From NCBI GenBank assembly GCA_039970095.1, contig JBDVMP010000070.1, positions 6,248 through 70,247 of the forward strand: a stretch of DNA of 64,000 bases, given 5' to 3'. Source of the DNA: JAMZMI01 sp039970095 (lineage in GTDB: Bacteria; Bacteroidota; Bacteroidia; Cytophagales; Cyclobacteriaceae). The position numbers and the translations under genes are program-made. Each line of letters begins with the position of its first letter. The stretch's first letter is position 1. The notes under the pieces were generated by a model. That model was given only the letters and a program-made list of their open reading frames with translations, did not search any database and was not told where the DNA came from. Of the stretch, positions 43,582 through 52,115 are shown one piece after another.

Positions 43582-46500
43582 ATGATCAAACAACTACTAA
43601 TCAGTAACGAATCCCGAGGAGGACTTGGGAAAATATTTTTATTTGCAATAGTCATGCTGGTCATGACTTACTATGCAAGAGCTCAGGGCTCTTTTTATGG
43701 AAAAATCCCTGGAATTAATGAATACTCCCGCTCTGTGTTTTGGTACGGGCAGGTGAGTTCCACACAGATGGCGACCTTAAAGACTTTTGACCTGGTGATC
43801 CTGGAGCCCACCTTGCGGGTAGTCAATGTAGGTCGCAACGAATTTTACATGGAATCTCTTACCCCTTCTCAGGTAGAAGAACTCAAACGAGGTGTTGATG
43901 GAAATGAAGGTACGGCGGATGATGTAATTGTACTGGCCTATATATCTATAGGTGAGATGTTGAGTACCATCATACCAGGTTCTTCCGGGCACATGACGGT
44001 TCAGAAGGGAATAGAGCTTGGCTTATTGCCTGAGAATTATGCCGGGCCATCAGGGCCTGCCAAAGGACCCAATCCATGGGATTTCACTTCATCAGGCGGA
44101 TATATAGATACGGAGCAGAGTGGCGTAAATCCAGACGGAACCTATGATGATGGGTTTGATGGCTATGTTCAATTGGACATTGCTTCGGATTATTCCAGCT
44201 GGGGATCCCGGTTGAAATGGAGAAATCAGGGAGTGATGCCCTGGTACATGGATCAGCAAGGAACCTGGGTGACAGACGCAAGATACCTCTATGGCGGGTA
44301 CTGGAAATCTGGTGATAACATCGTGGATGTCAACCCAACGTATGGTGGGGGCTACATCAATGCAGGTGATCCGGCATGGAGAAAATTCATCGCCTTTAGA
44401 ATTGAGAAACTCGTGAAGGATTGTGGTTTTGATGGAGTATTTCTGGATACATATGATACGCCCGATCCGGTTGGTGGAGCGAGTCCATCATTATCCTGGG
44501 GACCAAGAGGAAATTTTGCCTGGACAGCCAAAGGGATGGTTGAGTTGATCGAAATGATCAAGGAAGTAGATCCGAGTAAGGTTGTCGCGTCCAATAGGGG
44601 TTACTGGATGTTGAACCCACAGGAGGGTACTTCTCAGTTTGCGGATCGCTACCGTAAGGCCATGAACATATTTGTGACAGAGTCGTGGTATCACAACCCG
44701 TACATCACATCCGGCTCTAAATTTTATGACGAAAATCCTGCTTTTTTGAGTAACTGGAATACAGACCCCCAAAGTGCCGGGTATCAGAGTCGGGATAATT
44801 TTGGCGGATATTGGAAAGAGTATATGAACGCTCAGGCCAATCAACAGGACGGATTTCATATTCTGATTATCGATTTTCAGGTCACTGAAGGAGCCAAGAT
44901 TGAAAAATGGATGGGAGAAGTGGTGGAAAACAGTGGCTATCTCGGTTATGCAGTCCACAACGCCAATCATTTTAATGCTGGTATCTCCGAAGTGGCCAAG
45001 GATTGGTTGGAAGTCAATAATTATCCTGAGGCCAACCTTTCAGGATTTCATTCGGACAACTATCAAGGGTTTGGTGCAGATGGTGATTTTTCAGAATGGA
45101 GTTCGGAAACCCCCGTTTTTTCTGATCCAAGTGGAGGAAATGCCAAATCAATTACCAAGGTGTATACAAAATTTGTGAATGACCGCTTTTTTATGATGGT
45201 GGAATCTGACGCAACATTGAGCTTGAGTGGCGAAAGTATTTATTTTGATTTTGATCAAAACGGCGCTTCTGGCTGGGATGTGTGGTGGCCGGTAACTCCT
45301 GATGCTAAGTTGTATTTTGAATCAGATCAGCAGGTTAACCTCTTTCCACACCTTGGGCCGGGAGATGTATTTGCTTTTCCCAATGCCGTGACCAACCGCG
45401 CATGGCCGGTTAAGGTAGCACACAATAATAACAAGTGGGAGATCGAGTTCGAGAAGGACTTCATCTTCGGAGCTGAAAATGCGAATGCCGAAATTTGGAC
45501 TTGGTTCAGGCAAGCCAATTTCGGAGGAAGCAGCATTCAGTTTGACGTGCCTCCTGATGGTCCGGCAATTGCCGATATCAATGCTTCCAGTGTGGATGAT
45601 AATACGGAAACCATTACCTGGACAACAGATGTCCCGTCATCAAGTGAAGTGGTTTATGGTTTGACACCTGCCTATGGAAGCAGTGTATCCAATAGTTCAT
45701 TGGTTACAAATCACTCTCTAACATTGAGCAACCTGACTAAGGGAACTACTTATCATTTTAAAGTGGTTTCGGAAGACGCTGGAAATCGAGAATCAGAAAG
45801 TTCCAACCAAACTTTCACTACCACTGATGCTACAGCACCTCCGGTGATTAGTAACATTTCGGTGGAAAGTTTGACTCGAAATAGTGCGCTGATTACCTGG
45901 GAAACTGACCAGTCATGCACTGGTCGGGTGGATTTTGGAACGACATCAGGTTATGGACAGAACCAGACAGCTTCCGGCAGCACTACCGAGCACACCATTA
46001 CTTTGACTGGGCTAAATGCTGAAACTACCTACCATTTTCAGGTAAGTGCTACCAATGCTCAGAATATCACGGCTACAAGTGCTGATGATACCTTTACCAC
46101 ACTGGAAGATCTGAGCATTTCCAGCATTTCAGCACAAGTGACCAATGCATCAGCCACCATTGCCTGGAGTTCTAATACTCCTTCTGATAGTCGGGTAGAC
46201 TATGGGACCGCAACCAGCTATGGCAGTACTGTTACTGATGCATCATTGACCACCACGCATTCATTGACTATTACGGGACTTAGCCCCGGAACCACTTATC
46301 ACTATAAGGTGACTTCCGAAGATAGTCAGCAGTCAACAAGCTCTACAGATCTTACCTTCACAACCAGTGTTTTCAATACCATTACGGTGGATGGTAATGC
46401 GAGCGATTGGACAGGAGTTCCAGCCATTGCAACAGGCGGGCCTGATTTGGTTACATTGAAGGTTACCGAAGGACAAAATCATTTGTATGTACTGGTGGAA

Positions 46501-48909
46501 GGACAAGGAATAAGTTCCAGTACCAGGCGCTTGTTGATCAACGCAGATAATAACGGATCTACCGGCATGACAGATTATTTTACCTGGACAGGTGCTGGGG
46601 TTGATTACATGATCGAAAGTGAGCTTCAATACCAGTCTGCAGGGACAGGATGGAGCTGGTCGGGCATGAGCAATACGTATATTGACGTAGCTTTCAATGC
46701 TTCGGTGTATGAAATAGCTATTGAGAAATCGTCAATGACAAACTTTCAATTGCCATGTAAGCTGGGTTTTACTCTCAACAATACCACGGCTCAATTACCG
46801 CAAAGCAGTACGGTCATGGCAACTTTTAATGGCAACACAGGAGGAGGTGGGAACCCTCCGGGTGCACCTTCCAACCTGTCGGTCACTACGATCTCTCCGA
46901 GTGAGCTTGACTTGGCCTGGACGGACAATTCATCGGACGAAACTGGCTTTAAAATAGAGCGATCACCAGCAGGAGGAGGGTCTTTTCAGTTGATAGAAAC
47001 GACTGGAGCCAATGCCACAAGCTTTAGTGATACGGGGCTGGCAGCAGCCACCAGTTATGAGTATCGGGTGTATGCTTTCAATGCTGCAGGTAGTTCCGAT
47101 TATAGTAACACGAGCACAGGGTTGACCAGCGAGACACCTGCAGCACCGAGTAACCTCTCGTTGACAGTGGCGTCAGCTTCTCAGATCAACCTGGCCTGGA
47201 CGGACAATACCTCCAGCGAAACCGGATATAAAGTGGAACGGTCCACAAATGGCGGTTCTTTTACAGAAATAGCAACTTTAGGAGCCAATGTGGACACCTA
47301 TGAGGATACCGGGTTAGTGGCCGAGACTTCCTATACCTATCGGGTGCGGGCATACAACGGAGCTGGTAATTCTGATTATAGCAACGAGGAAACTGGTGTG
47401 ACGCTAAACACCCCGCCACCTGCTCCTTCAAACCTGTCAGTTTCAGTGATCTCCTCTACCCAGGTCAATCTAAGTTGGTCAGACAATGCCTCTAACGAGG
47501 ATGGTTTCAGCATTGAGGAGTCTGTAAATGGAGGTAGTTATGTTGCTGTCGCATCGGTTTCGACCAATACAACCAGCTATTCCCGTACCGGATTGACAGC
47601 CTCTACTCCATATTCCTATCGAGTGCGGGCTTATAATAGTGGTGGTAATTCCGCATATTCCAATACAGCTTCGGGGACCACTTCGGGAGGAGGGCCTACC
47701 ATTATAACCATAGATGGAAGCCTAAGTGATTGGTCTGGTGAAACAGCCATTGCCACGGCTTCAGGTCAGTCGGCGCTTAGTCTGAAAGTTTTTGACGATA
47801 ACGATAAACTGTATTTTGGTATCTCAGGCTCAGGTATGAGTTCGGTAGACTATCAGGTATTCATTGATGCAGATAATAACTCTTCAACGGGATATCAGGA
47901 TTCCAGATTCACCTCTTCAGGTGCTGAATATTTGCTGGAGAATGGTTCTCTGTTTGTATCTACCGGAAGCGGATGGTCATGGTCTGGTGTGAGTGCTACC
48001 GTTCAGCAGTCAAAAAGTTCATCCGTAACCGAACTAAGCGTGAACAAGTCTGATTTTAGCGCATTGGCTTCCACAATCAGGGTGGCCTATGCGGATATGG
48101 TCAATTGGGCGTTTGCTTCTAAATTGCCTGCTTCCGGAGGCTATGCGAGCTATGCGCTGCAGGCTGTTCCTTCTTTTGGAGGCATTACTATAGATGGAAG
48201 TAGTAGTGATTGGAGTCCGGTTGCATCGGTGGCTTCAGGGAGTGGTATCACGCTTAAGGCGTACTCTGATGCCAGCAATATTTACCTAAGTGCGATTGGA
48301 AGCCTTAATAATGCCTATCAGTTTTTTATTGATGTGGACAATAACGGATCCACGGGGTTTCAGGATGCGAGCTGGTCAAGCTCTGGCATAGACTACATGA
48401 TAGAAAATGGTACACTTTACCAGCATGCTGGTGGTGGATGGAGTTGGACTTTGGTGGGTACACTCTCTGCTGCACATAATACTGGGATGACCGAAATCCT
48501 CATTGTAAAATCCAGTTTGGCCAACTTGGCTGGTACTATTCGTATAGGCTATAAGGATCTTCAAACATGGACAGTAATGGCTACTGTGCCAGGGTCTGGT
48601 AGCCTTGCGAGTTATAGCCTGGGTACCGGCTTGCGTCAGACCTTCCCTGGTGTAGAGCAAAATTCCGCAAAATCTCCCGTTTCGATTTATCCGAACCCCA
48701 CGATTTTGGATAAACTAGAAATTGTCAATGCGTTTTCCGAAGGGTTTACGAGCCTTGTGCTCTTCACAGCCGCTGGGCAGAAGGTGTTGGATCAGGGGAT
48801 AGTCTCAGATCAAATGGCACTAGATGTGAATCATCTTAGTAAAGGAGTTTACATCCTTAAAATGTGGAAAGAAGGAGGTGAGTCCCTGCACTTCAAAGTG
48901 TCGAAATAA
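43582..48909 (+). CDS. Giant secreted GH114-type endo-alpha-1,4-polygalactosaminidase with FN3 and repeated beta-domains, T9SS cargo
   Basis: 1775 residues. Signal segment to about residue 35 (YYARAQG), then a TIM-barrel GH114/TM1410-like domain (about 38-480): FWYGQVSSTQMATLKTFDLVILEP, VLAYISIGE, DGVFLDTYD and IFVTESWYHNP. Asp289 and Glu367 are the likely catalytic pair by position. The known GH114 activity is internal cleavage of alpha-1,4-linked galactosamine polymers. Next come a divergent DGxFSEW domain (~497-660), three FN3 domains of the phosphatase-like type (~662-930), a DGNASDW domain (~932-1090), three canonical FN3 domains (~1092-1370), two more DGxxSDW domains (~1373-1530 and ~1531-1685), and the T9SS sorting domain from SIYPNPTILDKLEIV. 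The repeats look like substrate-binding or spacer modules on a surface-released enzyme. Polygalactosaminidase specificity is inferred from family and neighbours. Confidence 0.85.
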   Translation: MIKQLLISNESRGGLGKIFLFAIVMLVMTYYARAQGSFYGKIPGINEYSRSVFWYGQVSSTQMATLKTFDLVILEPTLRVVNVGRNEFYMESLTPSQVEELKRGVDGNEGTADDVIVLAYISIGEMLSTIIPGSSGHMTVQKGIELGLLPENYAGPSGPAKGPNPWDFTSSGGYIDTEQSGVNPDGTYDDGFDGYVQLDIASDYSSWGSRLKWRNQGVMPWYMDQQGTWVTDARYLYGGYWKSGDNIVDVNPTYGGGYINAGDPAWRKFIAFRIEKLVKDCGFDGVFLDTYDTPDPVGGASPSLSWGPRGNFAWTAKGMVELIEMIKEVDPSKVVASNRGYWMLNPQEGTSQFADRYRKAMNIFVTESWYHNPYITSGSKFYDENPAFLSNWNTDPQSAGYQSRDNFGGYWKEYMNAQANQQDGFHILIIDFQVTEGAKIEKWMGEVVENSGYLGYAVHNANHFNAGISEVAKDWLEVNNYPEANLSGFHSDNYQGFGADGDFSEWSSETPVFSDPSGGNAKSITKVYTKFVNDRFFMMVESDATLSLSGESIYFDFDQNGASGWDVWWPVTPDAKLYFESDQQVNLFPHLGPGDVFAFPNAVTNRAWPVKVAHNNNKWEIEFEKDFIFGAENANAEIWTWFRQANFGGSSIQFDVPPDGPAIADINASSVDDNTETITWTTDVPSSSEVVYGLTPAYGSSVSNSSLVTNHSLTLSNLTKGTTYHFKVVSEDAGNRESESSNQTFTTTDATAPPVISNISVESLTRNSALITWETDQSCTGRVDFGTTSGYGQNQTASGSTTEHTITLTGLNAETTYHFQVSATNAQNITATSADDTFTTLEDLSISSISAQVTNASATIAWSSNTPSDSRVDYGTATSYGSTVTDASLTTTHSLTITGLSPGTTYHYKVTSEDSQQSTSSTDLTFTTSVFNTITVDGNASDWTGVPAIATGGPDLVTLKVTEGQNHLYVLVEGQGISSSTRRLLINADNNGSTGMTDYFTWTGAGVDYMIESELQYQSAGTGWSWSGMSNTYIDVAFNASVYEIAIEKSSMTNFQLPCKLGFTLNNTTAQLPQSSTVMATFNGNTGGGGNPPGAPSNLSVTTISPSELDLAWTDNSSDETGFKIERSPAGGGSFQLIETTGANATSFSDTGLAAATSYEYRVYAFNAAGSSDYSNTSTGLTSETPAAPSNLSLTVASASQINLAWTDNTSSETGYKVERSTNGGSFTEIATLGANVDTYEDTGLVAETSYTYRVRAYNGAGNSDYSNEETGVTLNTPPPAPSNLSVSVISSTQVNLSWSDNASNEDGFSIEESVNGGSYVAVASVSTNTTSYSRTGLTASTPYSYRVRAYNSGGNSAYSNTASGTTSGGGPTIITIDGSLSDWSGETAIATASGQSALSLKVFDDNDKLYFGISGSGMSSVDYQVFIDADNNSSTGYQDSRFTSSGAEYLLENGSLFVSTGSGWSWSGVSATVQQSKSSSVTELSVNKSDFSALASTIRVAYADMVNWAFASKLPASGGYASYALQAVPSFGGITIDGSSSDWSPVASVASGSGITLKAYSDASNIYLSAIGSLNNAYQFFIDVDNNGSTGFQDASWSSSGIDYMIENGTLYQHAGGGWSWTLVGTLSAAHNTGMTEILIVKSSLANLAGTIRIGYKDLQTWTVMATVPGSGSLASYSLGTGLRQTFPGVEQNSAKSPVSIYPNPTILDKLEIVNAFSEGFTSLVLFTAAGQKVLDQGIVSDQMALDVNHLSKGVYILKMWKEGGESLHFKVSK
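46377..48640 (+). repeat. Repeated DGxxxDW beta-domains separated by FN3 domains inside the GH114 protein
   Basis: Three clear copies start near 46377, 47698 and 48172. Each begins with I(T/D)-DG-x-x-SDW, continues LK then LY, has a YQxFIDxDNN-STG core, a DYMIENGxLY/GWSW segment and an ELxIxKSxL end, about 155 residues in all. A divergent copy starts near 45076. Two further copies are in the next gene and one in the gene at the right edge. I do not recognise a named family; a carbohydrate-binding beta-sandwich is inferred. Confidence 0.7.
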
Positions 48910-48918
48910 CTCAAATAG

Positions 48919-48949
48919 GGGGAGGTGTGCTGAATGCCTCCCCTTTTTT
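48919..48949 (+). terminator. Terminator between the GH114 and DUF4874/DUF4832 genes
   Basis: GGGGAGG (48919-48925) pairs perfectly with CCTCCCC (48937-48943), followed by TTTTTT. It lies 10 bp after the GH114 stop and 45 bp before the next start, so the downstream gene may have its own promoter or rely on partial read-through. Confidence 0.8.
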
Positions 48950-48993
48950 AATCTGGCTGCCATATTTTTTTAAATTTTAAAACGATTGTAATT

Positions 48994-51735
48994 ATGAAAA
49001 AATGTTACTTAACCATGCTACTACTTAGTATGGCATTTTTGGGTTACTCCCAAACGGTTACTTATACCGAGTCATTTGATGACTTTATGAATCCGGACAG
49101 GGGGTTTTATGCTCCTTTTAATGGTGTTGCCAGTAGTTTTACACCGCTAAGTCAAACTACCCTTGAAGGCCTGAGAACTACATCTTTCACACCTTATGGT
49201 GGTACTTACACAGTAAGAACCAGTGTGATTTTGAGGCATTATGTGCTGGATTCCTACGTGAATTCGACCATACCGCAATCCTTCCTGGACAAGATAGAAG
49301 ATGATTTTGATGTGGCCAGAGCAGCCGGTGTAAGGCTTGTTCTGCGTTTTTCTTATACTATAACCGCGCCCACGGGCAGTTGTGGTAGTTGGATTTGCCC
49401 TCCTTATGGAGATGCTTCCAAGTCAAGAATCTTGGGACATATCAGTCAGCTGAAACCATATCTTCAAAGTAATGATGACGTGATCTTGGCTGTTCAAAAT
49501 GGCTTTATCGGTGTGTGGGGAGAGCAGTATTATACGGATCATTTTGGGGACGCTTCGGTACAGGGAAAGCTTACTGATCAAAACTGGACTGACCGCATCG
49601 ATGTACTTGATGCGTTACTCGATGCTGTTCCTTCCAACCGTATGGTTCAGGTACGCTATCCACAAATGAAGCAAAAATATATCTATGGTGTGAGTGCTTC
49701 GGTGAGTTCATCTGCGATGACCTCTGGTCAGGCGCACGACCAATCCGATATTGCAAGGTTGGGCCATCATAATGACTGTTTTCTGGCGGCTTCTGATGAT
49801 CAGGGTACGTACTGGGATTACGGCACATCGAGTACGTCAGCATCGAATCAAACGTCAACTTTAAAGGCCTATACTGCTACCGATAGCAAGTATGTGATAC
49901 AGGGTGGTGAAACTTGTAGTGATGCTTTTAGTCCACAAAATGACTGTAGTGGCCAGGCCGTATATGACATGAACTTGCTGAACTACACATACCTTAACTC
50001 AGACTACAATAATGATGTAAACAATGATTGGCAATCTGGAGGGTGTATGAGTGAGATTAAGCGCCGATTGGGCTATAGGTTTGTTTTGGATGACGCTACC
50101 TTTCCATCCTCTGCTTCTGCGGGTGGGAGCCTTTCCATTACTATAAACCTGGACAATGTAGGTTTCGCTGCACCTGCTAATGAACGAGAAATTGATTTGG
50201 TTTTGAGAAACACCAGTTCGAGTGCTGAGTACAAAGTTGGGTTGAATGCTGATGTGAGGTTCTGGCTCCCCGGTCAGTTAGTGACACTAAGTGAGACGGT
50301 CACCGTACCTGCTGGTGTGCCTGTTGGAAACTACGATTTGTTACTCCACATCAAGGATATGTCCAATGGAGGGGCTGTTGCCAGTAGACCTGAATATAGC
50401 ATACGTTTAGCTAATACGGGTGTCTGGGAGTCTTCTACAGGGTACAATGATCTTGGTCACACCATAGCCATCAGCACCGGTGGTGGAGGCGGTAGTGGCA
50501 GCATTGTCGTAGATGGTCAGACGGGAGACTGGAGTGGTATAGCAGCTATTTCCACCAGTGGGTCTAATTTGACCAGCTTAAAAGCAGAAGATGATGCATC
50601 AAACCTCTATTTGCTTGCACAGGGTACTATTTCCACAAACTATCAGGTCTTTATCGATACGGATAACAATAGTTTCGGTAGCAATGAATATACCAGCAGT
50701 CAATGGAGTTCTACAGGAATGAATTATATGATTGAAAACGGAACACTTTTCCTCTATACAGGTAATGGGTCCAGTTGGTCGTGGAGTAGCCAGGGTTCTG
50801 TCAGTTCTGTAAAAACCAGTTCGGTGTTAGAACTAGGAATCGCTAAATCTTCTTTAGGTACTTTGGCTTCCAGCATCAATGTAGGTGTTTCATCGCTCAA
50901 TTCCAGCTACGTTGGGGTGGGCGCGATTCCTGCAGGGACTACTGCAGCTCAATATACGATTGCTCCGCCTGCTGTTAGTATAACTGTAGATGGTCAGGCG
51001 AGTGATTGGTCAAGTGTCAGTACAATTTCTACTTCAGGCTCTAACATTACTTCACTAAAGGCAGCTGATAATGGTACTTATGTGTACGTGCTGGCTCAAG
51101 GTACTTTTTCTACTCATTATGAGGTCTTTATCGATACGGATAACAATACTTCAGGAAGTAATGAATACACCACCAGCAATTGGTCATCGACTGGGTTCAA
51201 CTACATGGTAGAGAATGGGACATTGTATCAATACACAGGCACAGGGAGTAATTGGTCATGGAGTAGTATTGGATCCGTAACTGCCGTGAAGAGCGGTTCT
51301 GTATTGGAGTTGGCCATAGCCAAAAGCAGTCTGGGTACATTGGCGTCCACAATCAGTCTGGGCGTGGCTTCACTCAACTCAAGTTACAGTGTAGTGGGAT
51401 CAATTCCTTCAAGCAGTACCGGTGCAGCTTATGTTATTGGATCTTCCGGTGCACGTATTGGAGAGCAGTCTAAGGTAAATGAGGTCTCACAGTTGTCGGT
51501 TTACCCGAATCCTACCTCTTCATATTTGGTTGTGGACCATGAGGTGAGCAATGGAGGTCCGGTGAGCATCGAAATAATTGGACTGGATGCACGGAAATAT
51601 TCCAGTTGGAGTGGGTATTTGGAAGTAGGTCGTCATCATCATGAAATCGATGTTGAAAATCTGCCAAAAGGGTTAGCCCTGGTTAAGCTCACAGCAGGTG
51701 GGCAGGTTCAAGTCAAGAAAATCATCATTCAATAG
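48994..51735 (+). CDS. Secreted DUF4874/DUF4832 protein with two DGxxxDW domains and T9SS sorting domain
   Basis: Signal peptide to about residue 20 (MAFLGYSQ). DUF4874 (about 22-290) shows NPDRGFYAPF, VRLVLRFSYT, a conserved GFIGVWGEQ with Glu177, and LGHHNDCFLAASDDQGTYWD. DUF4832 (about 300-490) follows with GGETCSD and RRLGYRF. Then come two DGxxxDW domains (about 503-655 and 662-815) and a C-terminal sorting domain from LSVYPNPTSSYLVV. DUF4874 has a barrel-like pattern and the Glu after a hydrophobic strand looks like a glycosidase acid/base, but no activity is established to my knowledge. It follows the GH114 gene on the same strand and shares its accessory domains, so action on the same polymer is inferred. 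Confidence 0.85.
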   Translation: MKKCYLTMLLLSMAFLGYSQTVTYTESFDDFMNPDRGFYAPFNGVASSFTPLSQTTLEGLRTTSFTPYGGTYTVRTSVILRHYVLDSYVNSTIPQSFLDKIEDDFDVARAAGVRLVLRFSYTITAPTGSCGSWICPPYGDASKSRILGHISQLKPYLQSNDDVILAVQNGFIGVWGEQYYTDHFGDASVQGKLTDQNWTDRIDVLDALLDAVPSNRMVQVRYPQMKQKYIYGVSASVSSSAMTSGQAHDQSDIARLGHHNDCFLAASDDQGTYWDYGTSSTSASNQTSTLKAYTATDSKYVIQGGETCSDAFSPQNDCSGQAVYDMNLLNYTYLNSDYNNDVNNDWQSGGCMSEIKRRLGYRFVLDDATFPSSASAGGSLSITINLDNVGFAAPANEREIDLVLRNTSSSAEYKVGLNADVRFWLPGQLVTLSETVTVPAGVPVGNYDLLLHIKDMSNGGAVASRPEYSIRLANTGVWESSTGYNDLGHTIAISTGGGGGSGSIVVDGQTGDWSGIAAISTSGSNLTSLKAEDDASNLYLLAQGTISTNYQVFIDTDNNSFGSNEYTSSQWSSTGMNYMIENGTLFLYTGNGSSWSWSSQGSVSSVKTSSVLELGIAKSSLGTLASSINVGVSSLNSSYVGVGAIPAGTTAAQYTIAPPAVSITVDGQASDWSSVSTISTSGSNITSLKAADNGTYVYVLAQGTFSTHYEVFIDTDNNTSGSNEYTTSNWSSTGFNYMVENGTLYQYTGTGSNWSWSSIGSVTAVKSGSVLELAIAKSSLGTLASTISLGVASLNSSYSVVGSIPSSSTGAAYVIGSSGARIGEQSKVNEVSQLSVYPNPTSSYLVVDHEVSNGGPVSIEIIGLDARKYSSWSGYLEVGRHHHEIDVENLPKGLALVKLTAGGQVQVKKIIIQ
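50497..51440 (+). repeat. Recent tandem duplication of the DGxxxDW domain
   Basis: Two direct copies of about 465 bp. The protein copies are nearly collinear (VDGQTGDWSGIAAISTSGSN and VDGQASDWSSVSTISTSGSN), and a 27-base stretch is identical at 50645-50671 and 51122-51148, which indicates a young duplication or gene conversion. Confidence 0.85.
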
Positions 51736-51845
51736 GTTGTTGTTTAACCTGCCATAGCAGTGCTATGCTTTCAGAATCTAACTTCCTGATTTTACGATTT
51801 AAGCCCTCATTGCGAATCCTATTGCATGATGCAGGTTTTAACTAC

Positions 51846-51872
51846 AAGGAGAGGTCATAAAGACCTCTCCTT
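51846..51872. terminator. Perfect 11-bp hairpin after the DUF4874/DUF4832 gene
   Basis: AAGGAGAGGTC (51846-51856) pairs perfectly with GACCTCTCCTT (51862-51872), loop ATAAA. There is no long T run after it, so it is an atypical terminator, or an mRNA structure 12 bp ahead of the small frame at 51885. Confidence 0.55.
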
Positions 51873-51884
51873 AATCAACTAATT

Positions 51885-52106
51885 ATGTGCACGATCAATC
51901 TAAATACAGAGGAACAAGGATATGCTTCTGAAGTCCAAGAGATGGAGCAGGGAGAGCATGTAATGGCTGTAGACTGCATTGAAACAATAATGTCACATTT
52001 AGTGAAACATAAAAAGAATATGAAAGATGCTAAGCTAGCTGAACATCGGTTGATGATTTTAAAAGGGATGCTAAGAGCGCATTATGATTGTCTGGGAAAA
52101 CCATGA
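51885..52106 (+). CDS. Possible small protein, function unknown
   Basis: A 73-residue frame from an ATG, between a hairpin and the convergent DUF4832 lipoprotein gene. The sequence is mostly helical and charged (EVQEMEQGEHVMAVDCIETIMSHLVKHKKNMKDAKLAEHRLMILKGMLRAH-like pattern, no signal peptide, two Cys in the first half and one near the end), and codon use looks normal for the window. No family recognised. Its isolated position between convergent loci leaves some doubt that it is translated. Confidence 0.45.
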   Translation: MCTINLNTEEQGYASEVQEMEQGEHVMAVDCIETIMSHLVKHKKNMKDAKLAEHRLMILKGMLRAHYDCLGKP

Positions 52107-52115
52107 GTTTTCAGT

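Noticed and set aside
44491..44970. 159-residue antisense frame in the GH114 domain
   Set aside because: Complement of conserved catalytic-domain codons with no recognisable features.
45565..47690. Periodic repeats in the GH114 gene considered as a CRISPR or DNA satellite
   Set aside because: The periodicity (about 270-285 bp) is that of FN3 domains in frame and the DNA copies are diverged; no spacers.
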